Assembly: GCA_023415545.1 (NCBI GenBank)
Contig: JAEZKJ010000177.1
Span: 57,575-121,574, forward strand
Direction: 5' to 3'
Length of the DNA: 64,000 nt
DNA from: Bacteroidota bacterium
GTDB lineage: Bacteria; Bacteroidota; Bacteroidia; Bacteroidales; Bacteroidaceae
The notes under the pieces are model-generated. The model was not told the origin of the DNA, did not search any database, and saw nothing but the letters and a program-made list of their open reading frames with translations. The stretch's first letter is position 1; the number at the start of each line of letters is the position of its first letter. The translations under genes were made by a program, and so were the position numbers. Shown here piece by piece: positions 46,762 to 55,861 of the stretch.

Positions 46762-48093
46762 ATGAGATGTTTTCTATCTAGAAAAGTATTCTTCTCCTTA
46801 TTAATTGGAGGAACTTTCTGTTTCAATAGTATTCAAGCACAAGATACTTTGAAATTAAAGTTGGATGATGCAATTAAAATTGCACTTAATGATAATCCAA
46901 CAATAAAGGTTGCAGGGCAAGAGATAAACCTAAAAAAAGTTGCTTCACTCGAGGCTTATGCAGGTTTACTACCTGAGGCTTCTTTAGTGGGAAGCTACTC
47001 TAGAGCAATCGAAAAGCAATCTTTTGCTATGCAAGGTCAAATTATTAAGGTAGGAACAGACAATACTTTTAGCGGTGGTCTTTCTATAAGCCTTCCTATA
47101 TTTGCTCCAGCCTTATATAAAAGTATAAGTCTGACAAAAACTGATATTGAGCTTTCTGTCGAAAAAGCAAGAGCTTCAAAACTAGATATGGTAAATCAAG
47201 TTACTAAAGCTTTCTATCAACTGTTATTAGCACAAGATAGCTACGAAGTACTACAGAAAAGTTATAAACAGAGCGAAGATAACTTCAATATTGTTAAGGC
47301 TAAGTTTGATCAAGGAGTGGTAAGTGAATACGATAAGATTAGTGCTGAGGTTCAAATGAGAAATATTAAACCTAGTGTAGTATCGGCAAATAATGCTATC
47401 AGTATTACTAATCTTCAATTAAAAGTTCTTTTGGGGCTTGATCCATCTACAATTATTGCAATCGATGGAAATTTAAAAGATTATGAAATGGCTATGTTCA
47501 ATCGTATGGCTAGACCTAATCCAAATGATCTTACCAATAACACAACTCTTAAACAATTGGACTTGAATAAGGATGCATTGAATAAGACATTGAAACTACA
47601 ACAGGCTAATTTCTTGCCAACTCTTTCTGCATCATTCCAATATATGTATACTTCAATGAACGATAATTTCAAATTTTCAAAATATATTTGGAATCCTTAT
47701 TCAACTTTTGGCTTGAGTTTGAGTATACCTCTGTTTAAGGGAAGCAATTTCACTAAACTTAAACAAACTAAGATAAAACTTATGCAACTAGATGAGACAA
47801 AAGTTAATACTGAACGTCAACTAGTGATGCAAGCAACCACATACCTTAATAATATGTCGGCAAGTACTGAACAGGTAGTTAGTAATAAAGAGGCTGTTCT
47901 TCAGGCTGAAAAAGGTAGGTTAATTGCTGAGAAGAGATATGAAGTTGGTAAAGGTACGATTCTAGAACTTAATAGTTCGGAAGTAGCATTAACACAATCA
48001 AAACTAACATACAACCAGTCAATATACGATTATTTGATAGCAAAGGCTGACCTCGATCTAGTAATTGGTGATGATTCAAAAATTAATGAATAA
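46762..48093 (+). CDS. TolC-family outer-membrane channel of the RND pump
   Basis: A 443-aa outer-membrane factor with signal peptide (about 1-26, ending SIQAQ) and two helical repeats: LKLDDAIKIALNDNPTIKVAGQEI at the start, AKFDQGVVSEYDKISAEVQMRNIKP in repeat 1 and AEKRYEVGKGTILELNSSEVALTQSKLTYNQ in repeat 2. It pairs with the lipoprotein adaptor and RND transporter that follow to form a tripartite pump. Shorter than the other TolC-like protein near 32 kb and clearly a different branch. Confidence 0.93.
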   Translation: MRCFLSRKVFFSLLIGGTFCFNSIQAQDTLKLKLDDAIKIALNDNPTIKVAGQEINLKKVASLEAYAGLLPEASLVGSYSRAIEKQSFAMQGQIIKVGTDNTFSGGLSISLPIFAPALYKSISLTKTDIELSVEKARASKLDMVNQVTKAFYQLLLAQDSYEVLQKSYKQSEDNFNIVKAKFDQGVVSEYDKISAEVQMRNIKPSVVSANNAISITNLQLKVLLGLDPSTIIAIDGNLKDYEMAMFNRMARPNPNDLTNNTTLKQLDLNKDALNKTLKLQQANFLPTLSASFQYMYTSMNDNFKFSKYIWNPYSTFGLSLSIPLFKGSNFTKLKQTKIKLMQLDETKVNTERQLVMQATTYLNNMSASTEQVVSNKEAVLQAEKGRLIAEKRYEVGKGTILELNSSEVALTQSKLTYNQSIYDYLIAKADLDLVIGDDSKINE

Positions 48094-48112
48094 TAATATA
48101 ATTAAAAGAGAT

Positions 48113-49126
48113 ATGAGAAAGAGTTTCCACTCATTTATTTTACTTGGAACAATGCTTTTGGCTGCATGTTCAAGTAACAGTGAAAAAAAGGCTGATGCAA
48201 CAGATGAGAAACCACTTGTTAAGTTAGCTTCGGTTACTTCACGCGATGTAGAACAGACACAAGAGTATACAACTACTGTTGAGGCTGATGTTACTAACAA
48301 TATTGCTCCTACTTCTCCGGGACGTATAGAAAAAATTTACGTTGAAGTAGGTGATAGAGTAAAGAAAGGCCAAAAACTTGTGCAGATGGATGCTGCAAAC
48401 CTTAATCAGCTAAAATTACAACTCGACAATCAAAAAACTGAGTTTAAACGCATTGATGAGTTATATAAAGTTGGTGGTATTTCAAGATCTGAATGGGATG
48501 CTGCGAAGATGAACCTTGATGTTCGTACTACATCTTATAAAAACCTTCTAGAAAATACACAACTTGTAAGTCCTATAGATGGTATTGTTACTGTGCGTAA
48601 CTTCGACAATGGCGACCTTTATGGAGGATCTTCTCCAGTTTTGGTTGTTGAAAAAATTGTTCCTGTGAAACTTATGATTAATGTTTCGGAAAACCTATTC
48701 CCAAAAGTTAAGGTGGGAATGCCTATCACTGTAAAATTTGATGTGTTCGGCGATGAAGAGTTTAATGGAAAAGTTTCTATAGTATACCCTACTATTAATT
48801 CCGATACTCATACTTTCCCTGTTGAAATAAAACTTGAGAACTCGAATATGCGTGTTCGTCCAGGTATGTTTGGAAGAGTAATAATGAATTATGGAACACT
48901 TAATCATGTGGTTGTTCCAGATGTTGCTGTTGTAAAACGTGCCGGTTCAGGTGATAAATATGTTTATGTTTATAATAATGGTAAGGTATCTTACAACAAG
49001 GTTGAACTAGGCCGTCGTCTTGATGATGAGTACGAACTTATCTCGGGAGTAGAAAATAATGCACAAGTAGTTATTGCCGGACAAGCAAGACTTACTAATG
49101 GTGCAGAAGTAACAGTAGAAAAATAA
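48113..49126 (+). CDS. RND pump periplasmic adaptor lipoprotein
   Basis: AcrA/MexA-type membrane fusion protein of 337 aa. The N-terminus MRKSFHSFILLGTMLLAAC is a lipoprotein signal peptide with Cys19 as the lipidation site. The lipoyl half-motif APTSPGRIEKIYVEVGDRVKKGQKLVQMD is followed by an unusually short helical hairpin (about 90-125), the second lipoyl half LVSPIDGIVTVRNFDNGDLYGG, a beta-barrel and a membrane-proximal domain (VVIAGQARLTNGAEVTV). The frame extends back into the tolC gene (48065), but the lipoprotein start at 48113, 19 bp after the tolC stop, is preferred. Confidence 0.92.
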   Translation: MRKSFHSFILLGTMLLAACSSNSEKKADATDEKPLVKLASVTSRDVEQTQEYTTTVEADVTNNIAPTSPGRIEKIYVEVGDRVKKGQKLVQMDAANLNQLKLQLDNQKTEFKRIDELYKVGGISRSEWDAAKMNLDVRTTSYKNLLENTQLVSPIDGIVTVRNFDNGDLYGGSSPVLVVEKIVPVKLMINVSENLFPKVKVGMPITVKFDVFGDEEFNGKVSIVYPTINSDTHTFPVEIKLENSNMRVRPGMFGRVIMNYGTLNHVVVPDVAVVKRAGSGDKYVYVYNNGKVSYNKVELGRRLDDEYELISGVENNAQVVIAGQARLTNGAEVTVEK

Positions 49127-49137
49127 AAAAAGGATTT

Positions 49138-52100
49138 ATGAGTTTATACGAAGGAGCGGTTAAAAAACCGATTATGACCTCGCTCTGCTTTTTAGCAGTT
49201 GCGATATTTGGCTTGTTCTCCCTATCAAAATTGCCTGTTGATTTGTACCCGGATATTGAAACAAACTCCATCATGGTAATGACTTCATATGCCGGTGCCA
49301 GTGCTTCTGATATTGAGAATAATGTTACTCGTCCACTCGAGAATACATTGAATTCAGTAAGTAATCTTAAACATATTACATCAAGATCATCAGAGAATAT
49401 ATCTGTTATTACTCTTGAATTTGAATATGGTTATGATATTGATGTGCTGACAAATGATGTGCGCGACAAACTTGATATGGTAAGCTCTCAGTTGCCTGAT
49501 GATGTTAATACGCCTATCATATTTAAGTTTAGTACTGATATGATTCCTATTATACTTTTATCTGCTCAAGCAGATGATAGTCAGCCTGCACTATACAAAA
49601 TTCTAGATGATAATATCGTAAATCCACTTGCCAGAATTCCAGGTGTTGGTACTGTTTCTATTAGTGGTGCTCCAAAACGAGAGATATATGTATATTGTAA
49701 TCCAACTAAATTGGAAGCTTACAATATGACTATCGAGAATATCAGTGCGTTGATAGGAGCGGAGAATAGAAATACTCCAGGTGGTACTTTCGATGTTGGT
49801 AGCAACACTTATTCGTTACGTGTTGAGGGTGAGTTTAAAGACCCTAAAGAGATGGCCAACATTGTTGTAGGTACTTTCAATGGAGCTAATGTTTATTTAA
49901 AGGATGTAGCTGAGGTAAAGGATACTGTTCAAGAGAGAGCGCAGAAAACATATAATAATGGTAAGCAAGGCGCTATGATTATTATTCAGAAACAGTCGGG
50001 TGCTAACTCTGTAGAAATTGCTGAAAGAGTAAAAGAAGAACTTCCTAAACTTCAAAAAAGACTTCCTTCAGATGTAAAACTTGGTGTGATTGTCAATACT
50101 TCAGATAATATTTTGAACACTATTGATGCTCTTGCTGAGACTATTCTATACGCTTTATTGTTCGTTATATTCGTTGTATTTGCATTCCTAGGACGCTGGC
50201 GAGCCACAGTAATTATTTGTATTACTATCCCTCTATCTCTAGTAGCATCATTTATATATTTAGGTATTATTGATGGTGGTTCTTTGAATATCATCTCTCT
50301 ATCGTGTCTCTCCATATCGATTGGTAGTGTGGTTGATGATGCTATAGTGGTGCTCGAGAATGTTACTACACATATTGAGAGGGGGTCGGAACCAAAACAG
50401 GCAGCTATTCATGGTACCAATGAGGTTGCGATTTCTGTTATTGCTTCTACTCTTACTATGATTGCCGTATTCTTCCCATTAACAATGGTAACGGGTATGA
50501 CAGGTGTGCTATTCCGTCAGTTAGGATGGATGATGTGTGTAATTATGACAATCTCTACTATTAGTGCATTGACTCTTACTCCTATGATGTGTTCACAGAT
50601 GTTGCGTCTTCAAAAAAGACAAAGCAAGATGTTTACTACTCTTTATACTCCGGTATTAAATGCATTAAACGCCTTAGATGAATGGTATAAGAAGAGAATT
50701 AATTGGGCTGTTCGTCATCGTAAGACTGTAATAGCAGGATGTGTAACACTTTTCCTTGCCAGCCTTTTATGCGCTTTGAATATTGGTACCGAGTTTTTCC
50801 CTTCACAGGATAATAGTCGTATAGCAATAAAATTGCAACTACCAATTGGTGCAAGAACTGAGAGATCCGGAGCACTAGCTAAGGAACTTACAGAATTATG
50901 GACGAAACGTTATGATGGTGTAGTTAAAGTTATAAATTATACTATTGGACAGGCTGATTCGGATAATACTTGGGCAGCAATGCAGGATAATGGTAGTCAT
51001 ATGATATCATTTAATATCTCTCTTTACAGTCCTGATGATAGAGATATCACATTATCTCAAGTTTGTGATGAGATGCGTGCTGATTTGAAGAAATATCCGG
51101 AACTAGATAAATCACAAGTTATTCTTGGTGGTAGTAATCAAGGTATGGGTGGACAGTCAACTGCCGACTTTGAGATATATGGATACGACTTTGATGCAAC
51201 AGATAAAGCTGCTGCAGAATTAAAAGATAAACTTTATACTATTAAGGGTGTATCCGAGGTTAATATTAGCCGCCAAGATTATCAGCCAGAATATCAAGTT
51301 GATTTTGATCGTGAGAAACTTGCTATTCATGGGTTGAATTTATCTACTGCTTCAATGTATCTTCGAAATAGAATTAATGGTAACACTGCTTCATATTATC
51401 GTGAAGATGGTGATGAATATAATATTGTGGTACGTTATGCTCCAGAATATAGAACAAGCATTGAGGATCTAGAGGATATATTAATTTACAATAATGCTGG
51501 AAAACCTGTTCGTGTTAGTGATGTTGGTAAAGTTGTTGAGCGTTCAGCTCCTCCTACGATCGAACGTAAAGACCGTGAACGTGTTGTTACTGTTTCAGCT
51601 GTTATTTCGGATGAACCTTTAGGTGATGTTGTTGAAGCTGCTAATGCTATTATACAAGATATGGATACTCCTTCAAACATTTCTATTCAAGTTTCAGGTT
51701 CGTATGAAGATCAACAGGAGTCTTTCAGTGATCTTACAGTTCTTGGAGTATTGATTGTTATTCTGGTGTTTATTGTTATGGCCGCTCAGTTTGAGTCGTT
51801 GACATATCCATTTATAATCATGTTCTCTATTCCATTTGCTTTCAGTGGAGTTCTTATGGCTCTATCCTTTACCGGAACAACACTTAATGTGATGAGTATG
51901 CTTGGTGGTATTATGCTTATTGGTATTGTTGTTAAAAATGGTATCGTGCTTATTGACTACATATCACTATGTCGAGAAAGAGGTATGGGTGTTATCCATT
52001 CAGTAACAACTGCCGGTAGAAGCCGTCTTCGCCCTGTATTGATGACAACTATGACAACAATACTTGGTATGGTTCCAATGGCTATCAGTACTGGAGAAGG

Positions 52101-52308
52101 TTCGGAAATGTGGAGACCGTTAGGTATCTCTGTAATTGGTGGTCTTACTGTTTCAACTATATTGACATTGATCCTTGTTCCTACTCTTTACTGTTCTTTC
52201 GCTGCCATTGGAGTAAAACGTAGCAGAAAAAGTATTAAGAATAAGAGAGAACTTAATGATTATTATCAAGCTCATAAGTCTGAAATGACAAGACATAATA
52301 AAGATTAA
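49138..52308 (+). CDS. RND-family efflux transporter, inner-membrane subunit
   Basis: Proton-driven hydrophobe/amphiphile exporter of 1056 aa with 12 expected membrane helices and two large periplasmic loops (about 35-330 and 560-860). Typical features: KLPVDLYPDIETNSIMVMTSYAGASASDIENNVTRPLE near the start, the helix-4 proton relay in SCLSISIGSVVDDAIVVLENVTTHIERG with its paired aspartates, and LMIGIVVKNGIVLIDY-like sequence in helix 10 (GGIMLIGIVVKNGIVLIDYISL). Substrate is not predictable; drugs, bile salts or lipids are usual. The adaptor stop is 11 bp upstream and the small PII-like gene 17 bp downstream. Confidence 0.95.
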   Translation: MSLYEGAVKKPIMTSLCFLAVAIFGLFSLSKLPVDLYPDIETNSIMVMTSYAGASASDIENNVTRPLENTLNSVSNLKHITSRSSENISVITLEFEYGYDIDVLTNDVRDKLDMVSSQLPDDVNTPIIFKFSTDMIPIILLSAQADDSQPALYKILDDNIVNPLARIPGVGTVSISGAPKREIYVYCNPTKLEAYNMTIENISALIGAENRNTPGGTFDVGSNTYSLRVEGEFKDPKEMANIVVGTFNGANVYLKDVAEVKDTVQERAQKTYNNGKQGAMIIIQKQSGANSVEIAERVKEELPKLQKRLPSDVKLGVIVNTSDNILNTIDALAETILYALLFVIFVVFAFLGRWRATVIICITIPLSLVASFIYLGIIDGGSLNIISLSCLSISIGSVVDDAIVVLENVTTHIERGSEPKQAAIHGTNEVAISVIASTLTMIAVFFPLTMVTGMTGVLFRQLGWMMCVIMTISTISALTLTPMMCSQMLRLQKRQSKMFTTLYTPVLNALNALDEWYKKRINWAVRHRKTVIAGCVTLFLASLLCALNIGTEFFPSQDNSRIAIKLQLPIGARTERSGALAKELTELWTKRYDGVVKVINYTIGQADSDNTWAAMQDNGSHMISFNISLYSPDDRDITLSQVCDEMRADLKKYPELDKSQVILGGSNQGMGGQSTADFEIYGYDFDATDKAAAELKDKLYTIKGVSEVNISRQDYQPEYQVDFDREKLAIHGLNLSTASMYLRNRINGNTASYYREDGDEYNIVVRYAPEYRTSIEDLEDILIYNNAGKPVRVSDVGKVVERSAPPTIERKDRERVVTVSAVISDEPLGDVVEAANAIIQDMDTPSNISIQVSGSYEDQQESFSDLTVLGVLIVILVFIVMAAQFESLTYPFIIMFSIPFAFSGVLMALSFTGTTLNVMSMLGGIMLIGIVVKNGIVLIDYISLCRERGMGVIHSVTTAGRSRLRPVLMTTMTTILGMVPMAISTGEGSEMWRPLGISVIGGLTVSTILTLILVPTLYCSFAAIGVKRSRKSIKNKRELNDYYQAHKSEMTRHNKD

Positions 52309-52325
52309 TAACTAAAATCATAAAT

Positions 52326-52619
52326 ATGAAATCAGTATTAATAATTTTCGACCAGGCATTTTTTGAAAGAATAATGGGTATCTTGGATCGTTTGAACTGT
52401 AGAGGATTTAGTTACCTACCACAGGTTCAAGGAAGGGGAAGTAAAACTGGAGAACCTCATTATGGAAGCCATGCTTGGCCTTCAATGTGCTCTGCAATCA
52501 TAACTGTTGTTGATGATTCTAAAGTTGATCTACTACTTGATGTATTACATAAATTGGACAAAGAGACAGAGCAATTAGGTTTGCGTGCCTTTGTTTGGAA
52601 TATTGAGAAGACTATTTAG
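52326..52619 (+). CDS. PG0541-type small transporter-associated protein (PII-like)
   Basis: A 97-aa cytoplasmic protein of the kind annotated as 'PG0541 family transporter-associated protein' behind Bacteroidales RND pumps. The sequence alternates strand and helix (KSVLIIFDQAFFERIMGILDRL, AIITVVDDSKVDLLLDVLHKLDKE) in a way that resembles the PII/DUF190-like ferredoxin fold, and contains the conserved stretch VQGRGSKTGEPHYGSHAWP, whose position matches the flexible T-loop of PII proteins. Role unknown; a regulatory contact with the pump is inferred from constant linkage. Last gene of the operon; its terminator begins in its own coding sequence. Confidence 0.85.
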   Translation: MKSVLIIFDQAFFERIMGILDRLNCRGFSYLPQVQGRGSKTGEPHYGSHAWPSMCSAIITVVDDSKVDLLLDVLHKLDKETEQLGLRAFVWNIEKTI

Positions 52620-52632
52620 TCTTCTCAATATT
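52599..52632 (+). terminator. Terminator overlapping the end of the PII-like gene
   Basis: A perfect 16-bp stem (AATATTGAGAAGACTA / TAGTCTTCTCAATATT) with a 2-nt gap. The left arm lies in the last codons and the right arm starts with the stop codon TAG; TTT follows. Confidence 0.88.
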
Positions 52633-52689
52633 TTTATATATAGTTCTAATTACTTTGAATAATATTTTGAATAGCATGATATTATATGT

Positions 52690-52833
52690 TGATAAACACT
52701 TATCCTGTAATCAATACATGCACAAGGGTATCAAGATAGTGGAGCCTTAACCGGTTCAGAACTGGGGACAAACGGCTCAACAACTTGCAATACAATTCCC
52801 GGAGGGGTCCCAAATCTTAGCCTGATAAACACT
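52690..52833. other. G+C-rich 122-bp segment between 11-bp direct repeats; candidate structured RNA or small mobile element
   Basis: TGATAAACACT occurs at 52690-52700 and again at 52823-52833, bracketing 122 bp of about 47% G+C (57 of 122 by hand count) in very AT-rich surroundings. Inside are nested complementary pairs in consistent order: TATCA (52729) with TGATA (52823), AGAT (52734) with ATCT (52814), GAGCC (52742) with GGCTC (52774) enclosing CCGGT-TCAGA-ACTGG (52751-52765), and CCC-GGAG-GGG (52798-52807). No reading frame of note, and it is not a recognisable tRNA, SRP RNA or tmRNA. It marks the junction between the AT-rich chromosome and the G+C-richer island. Confidence 0.45.
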
Positions 52834-52914
52834 CTTATTTAAAGTTCTTTGATCAATTTGATAACTTAGCATAGCTTTTTTGAGGTATTTAACGCTCCAA
52901 AACAGCTTAAAACT

Positions 52915-52942
52915 AAAAAATCCCGCCTAAAGCGGGATTTTT
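52915..52942. terminator. Bidirectional terminator at the island's left end
   Basis: AAAAAATCCCGC pairs with GCGGGATTTTT around loop CTAAA. It lies 16 bp past the stop of the minus-strand aldolase gene and has T-runs in both directions. Confidence 0.9.
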
Positions 52943-52957
52943 CTTTATAAAATAACA

Positions 52958-53722
52958 TTAATGTTTCACACTCTCCACAATTGCCTTACAAGCATTATAA
53001 TATATGCCCACATCTACCGAATACGAAAGATAACCTACTCCTTGTTCACGCCAAAATTTAGCCCCTTCCGGAGTTTCGACAAACGTACCTACTTTAACTC
53101 CTTTTCTACGCGCCAATTCCACGGCATACTTCATCTTATCGACAACAATTGGATTAGTCGTATCCCCAGGCACACCGCAAGACTGCGAAAGATCGTACGG
53201 ACCTAAAAAAATCACATCCAATCCTTCTACCTCCAAAATCTTTTCGAGATTATTAACTCCTTCGATCCCCTCGATATGAATTATAACCATCGTTTCGGAA
53301 TTAGCCCGACGAAAATGTTCGCTTTTTTCGGTGTACGTATAATCGGCCGAACGGGTATATCGACATACACCCCGATGTCCTTCGGGGAAAAACTTAGCCG
53401 CTTTTACCACTTCTTCGGCCAACTCGGGAGTAGAAACCTGAGGAACTTGCACACCGTGCGCACCAATATCGAGAACACGAAGAATGTTGATCTCCGAAGC
53501 ATCGGAAGTACGTACAATAGGAGAGACTCCTCTTAATTCTGCTGCGCGGATCAAATCTTGAGCCGTCTCGAAGGATGCAGGACCGTGCTCCATATCGATA
53601 ATTACAAAATCAAATCCGGCCAATCCAGCTTGTTCTATCAACGAAGGATCGGACATCTTTAAAAACGGGCCCAATACGGCTTGCGAACAGCCCATTTTTT
53701 CTTTAATAAAATTCTTTGTCAT
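52958..53722 (-). CDS. HpcH/HpaI-family 2-keto-3-deoxy acid aldolase
   Basis: Class II (metal-dependent) pyruvate aldolase of 254 aa, similar to RhmA/HpaI/GarL. Visible are the conserved FDFVIIDMEHGPASFETAQDLI (about 36-56), the metal-binding Glu region MVIIHIEGIEGVNNLEKIL (about 145-163) and FLGPYDLSQSCGVPGD (about 172-187). These enzymes split 2-keto-3-deoxy sugar acids to pyruvate and an aldehyde. With an enolase-superfamily dehydratase and an aldehyde dehydrogenase in the same minus-strand cluster, the likely substrate is a 2-keto-3-deoxy-L-rhamnonate/fuconate or pentonate. G+C and codon use match the island rather than the upstream chromosome. Confidence 0.88.
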   Translation of the reverse strand: MTKNFIKEKMGCSQAVLGPFLKMSDPSLIEQAGLAGFDFVIIDMEHGPASFETAQDLIRAAELRGVSPIVRTSDASEINILRVLDIGAHGVQVPQVSTPELAEEVVKAAKFFPEGHRGVCRYTRSADYTYTEKSEHFRRANSETMVIIHIEGIEGVNNLEKILEVEGLDVIFLGPYDLSQSCGVPGDTTNPIVVDKMKYAVELARRKGVKVGTFVETPEGAKFWREQGVGYLSYSVDVGIYYNACKAIVESVKH

Positions 53723-53820
53723 ACCATTCTTTTTATCCGTTGAAAACGGTATTTATTTTCTCTCATATATCCTGGTTAAGGTAAAACGATCAAAAGAGAT
53801 AATACTTTTATCCTGTTTTT

Positions 53821-54169
53821 TCACAAGGAACTCTCTCTTACGATTGGAGAAAAACAGAATTTGCCTACAATCGAAAGAGCCTTTATATTTCCCCCCTTTT
53901 TTAAAAAGAAAAACATGGGAAAACATAAATAAAAATAATCCAACTCGATAGGAATCCCTTCTTCTTCAATAAAAGCTACATTCATTCCCTTAACCGGAGT
54001 AAATGGCCGATAAAGTACCTTAGCTACCTTGAGTGCTTCCTGCATATCGGGCACTTCGTAAGCAATATGAGCCGTCGTTTGTACCTTTTTGGGGAAAGGG
54101 CAACCTTTGTCGAAACGGATAAACTATAAAACTCACCGCATCGATTGCCAATACCTTACTATCAGCCAT
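53821..54169 (-). pseudogene. Broken VOC (glyoxalase-like) domain gene
   Basis: On the minus strand a frame starting at 54169 (MADSKVLAIDAV) loses homology where another frame takes over with KVQTTAHIAYEVPDMQEAL, then KVLYRPFTPVKGMNVAFIEEEGIPIEL, which looks like a vicinal-oxygen-chelate domain end. After about 53940 the frame continues to 53821 with unrelated, low-complexity residues (YFYLCFPMFFFLKKGG). A frameshift plus a lost 3' end best explain this. Lies between the aldehyde dehydrogenase and aldolase genes. VOC assignment is by eye. Confidence 0.5.
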
Positions 54170-54203
54170 CGACACAATACTACTATCGGCAAAACGCTGA
54201 TTT

Positions 54204-55643
54204 TCAAATTTTAATCGTCACGCGCTTAATCTGTAAATAATCCTCCAGCGCCAAGTGCGAACAATCGTGTCCCAGACCACTATCTTTGATTCCTCCATGA
54301 GGCAGATAAATAGCGAATTTAAATCCATTGACATGTACCTCGCCGTATTCCATAAAGCGAGTGTAGAATTGAATGCGCGTAATATCTTTCGTGTACAAAT
54401 AAGACGAAAGCCCGGCATCTGGCACGTTTATCATGGAGCGTAATTCTTCTTCGCTTTCGAATTTAATCAACGTAGCCACCGGCCCGAACATCTCTTTGCG
54501 AAATGCATCCGTACACGGTTTTACATTTTCGAGTACCGTCGGTTCGAGGAAACTGCTGCCTTTGGGCATTCCTGCAGGAATTTTCCCTCCACATAGTATT
54601 CTTGCTCCATTTTTAACAGCATTATCGATTACTGCCATCACACGATCACGAGCTGTAACATCAATCAGAGGTCCCATATCGGCTCCACTATCCTTGCCGA
54701 AGCCAACTTTGATGGCTTTGGCCTTGGCCACGAATTTTTTGACAAATTCATCGTAAATAGAAGCCTGAACAAAAATACGGTTGGGCGACACGCAAACCTG
54801 TCCACAGTTGCCGTATTTAAGCGCAGCCATACCATTTACCGCATCGTCTAAATCGCAATCCTCGAAAATAAGTGCAGGAGCATTACCACCAAGTTCCATA
54901 CCGAATTTTTTAATCGAAGCTGTACTTTGATCGATCATCTTACGACCCGTCTCGCTCGATCCGATCATAGTCAGTACCCGAGGAATCGTACTTTCGCAAA
55001 GAGGAATGCTTGTATTCTGAGCCGATCCGCAGATAACGTTGACCACACCAGCCGGAAAACCAATTTTGTGACAAAGTTCGCCCACGATGTAGGCCGATAT
55101 AGGCGATTCTTTCGAAGGTTTAAGGATAATGCTACATCCTGCAGCCAAGGCAGGACCAATCTTAAATGAAAGATTGAGCAATGGGAAATTCCAAGCCAGG
55201 ATAGCGGCTACAACACCACGCGATTCGTGGGTAAGAAAATGTTGATGGGTGCCTTCCACATCGGGGATAACCTCACCCCGGGTTCGTTTGATTTCCTGTG
55301 GGTACCATTCGAGGGCATTGACTAGCGACTCGTAATCTTCGAGTGCACTGTCCCAGGTTTTACCCATTTCGTGTACTACGGCTCCCTGGAGCAATTCCTG
55401 ATGAGCAATTACTTGATCGCGCAAACGAGCAATCCATTCGTTACGTTCTGCAATGCTCAGTTTCGACCAGTACTCAAATCCTTTTTGGGCGGCTTCGAGG
55501 GCTTTTTGGGTATCCTTTTTAGAGGCCCATGCAATTTGCCCTACGCTTTTGCCCGTAGCAGGACAGATAACATCTTTTTTTTCACCTGCTTCGGCGTCGC
55601 AAAGTTGCCCGCCGATATACATTTTTTTGTATCCGAAGTCCAT
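54204..55643 (-). CDS. NAD(P)-dependent aldehyde dehydrogenase (lactaldehyde/glycolaldehyde type)
   Basis: Oxidises an aldehyde to its acid; 479 aa, the usual ALDH length. N-terminal coenzyme domain features include ILAWNFPLLNLSFKIGPALAAGCSIILKPSKESP (about 130-165); the general-base Glu is in KFGMELGGNAPALIF (about 250) and the catalytic Cys in GNCGQVCVSPNR (Cys284). Closest in character to lactaldehyde, glycolaldehyde or succinate-semialdehyde dehydrogenases. In this cluster it would oxidise the aldehyde produced by the HpaI-type aldolase. The frame is open to 55700, but MDFGYKKMYIGGQL at 55643 is the standard N-terminus. Confidence 0.92.
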   Translation of the reverse strand: MDFGYKKMYIGGQLCDAEAGEKKDVICPATGKSVGQIAWASKKDTQKALEAAQKGFEYWSKLSIAERNEWIARLRDQVIAHQELLQGAVVHEMGKTWDSALEDYESLVNALEWYPQEIKRTRGEVIPDVEGTHQHFLTHESRGVVAAILAWNFPLLNLSFKIGPALAAGCSIILKPSKESPISAYIVGELCHKIGFPAGVVNVICGSAQNTSIPLCESTIPRVLTMIGSSETGRKMIDQSTASIKKFGMELGGNAPALIFEDCDLDDAVNGMAALKYGNCGQVCVSPNRIFVQASIYDEFVKKFVAKAKAIKVGFGKDSGADMGPLIDVTARDRVMAVIDNAVKNGARILCGGKIPAGMPKGSSFLEPTVLENVKPCTDAFRKEMFGPVATLIKFESEEELRSMINVPDAGLSSYLYTKDITRIQFYTRFMEYGEVHVNGFKFAIYLPHGGIKDSGLGHDCSHLALEDYLQIKRVTIKI

Positions 55644-55861
55644 ATCGTGTTTGTTTTGGTTATTATTTGTTAATTTAAATAGTCCTGTTTTTACTTTCAA
55701 TCTACATTCAAAGGAGGTCTTCCTTAATTGATAACTTAAAAGAAAACTATCGACAGAAGATTCCCTACAAAAGCATTTTGATTACAGAAAATAGCATTCT
55801 AACCAGAACGTTTTTCTGTTTCAAACTATTCTTGCTGACCGGTATACATCACCATCAAATC

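Noticed and set aside
48065..48112. Adaptor gene starting within tolC
   Set aside because: The lipoprotein signal peptide starts at 48113, just after the tolC stop.
52720..52830. tRNA or SRP RNA in the G+C-rich segment
   Set aside because: No cloverleaf with acceptor, anticodon and T arms and no SRP GGAA-type apical motif could be drawn.
55644..55700. Longer N-terminus for the aldehyde dehydrogenase
   Set aside because: The added residues (Asn/Lys-rich) are unlike ALDH proteins; MDFGYKK at 55643 gives normal length.
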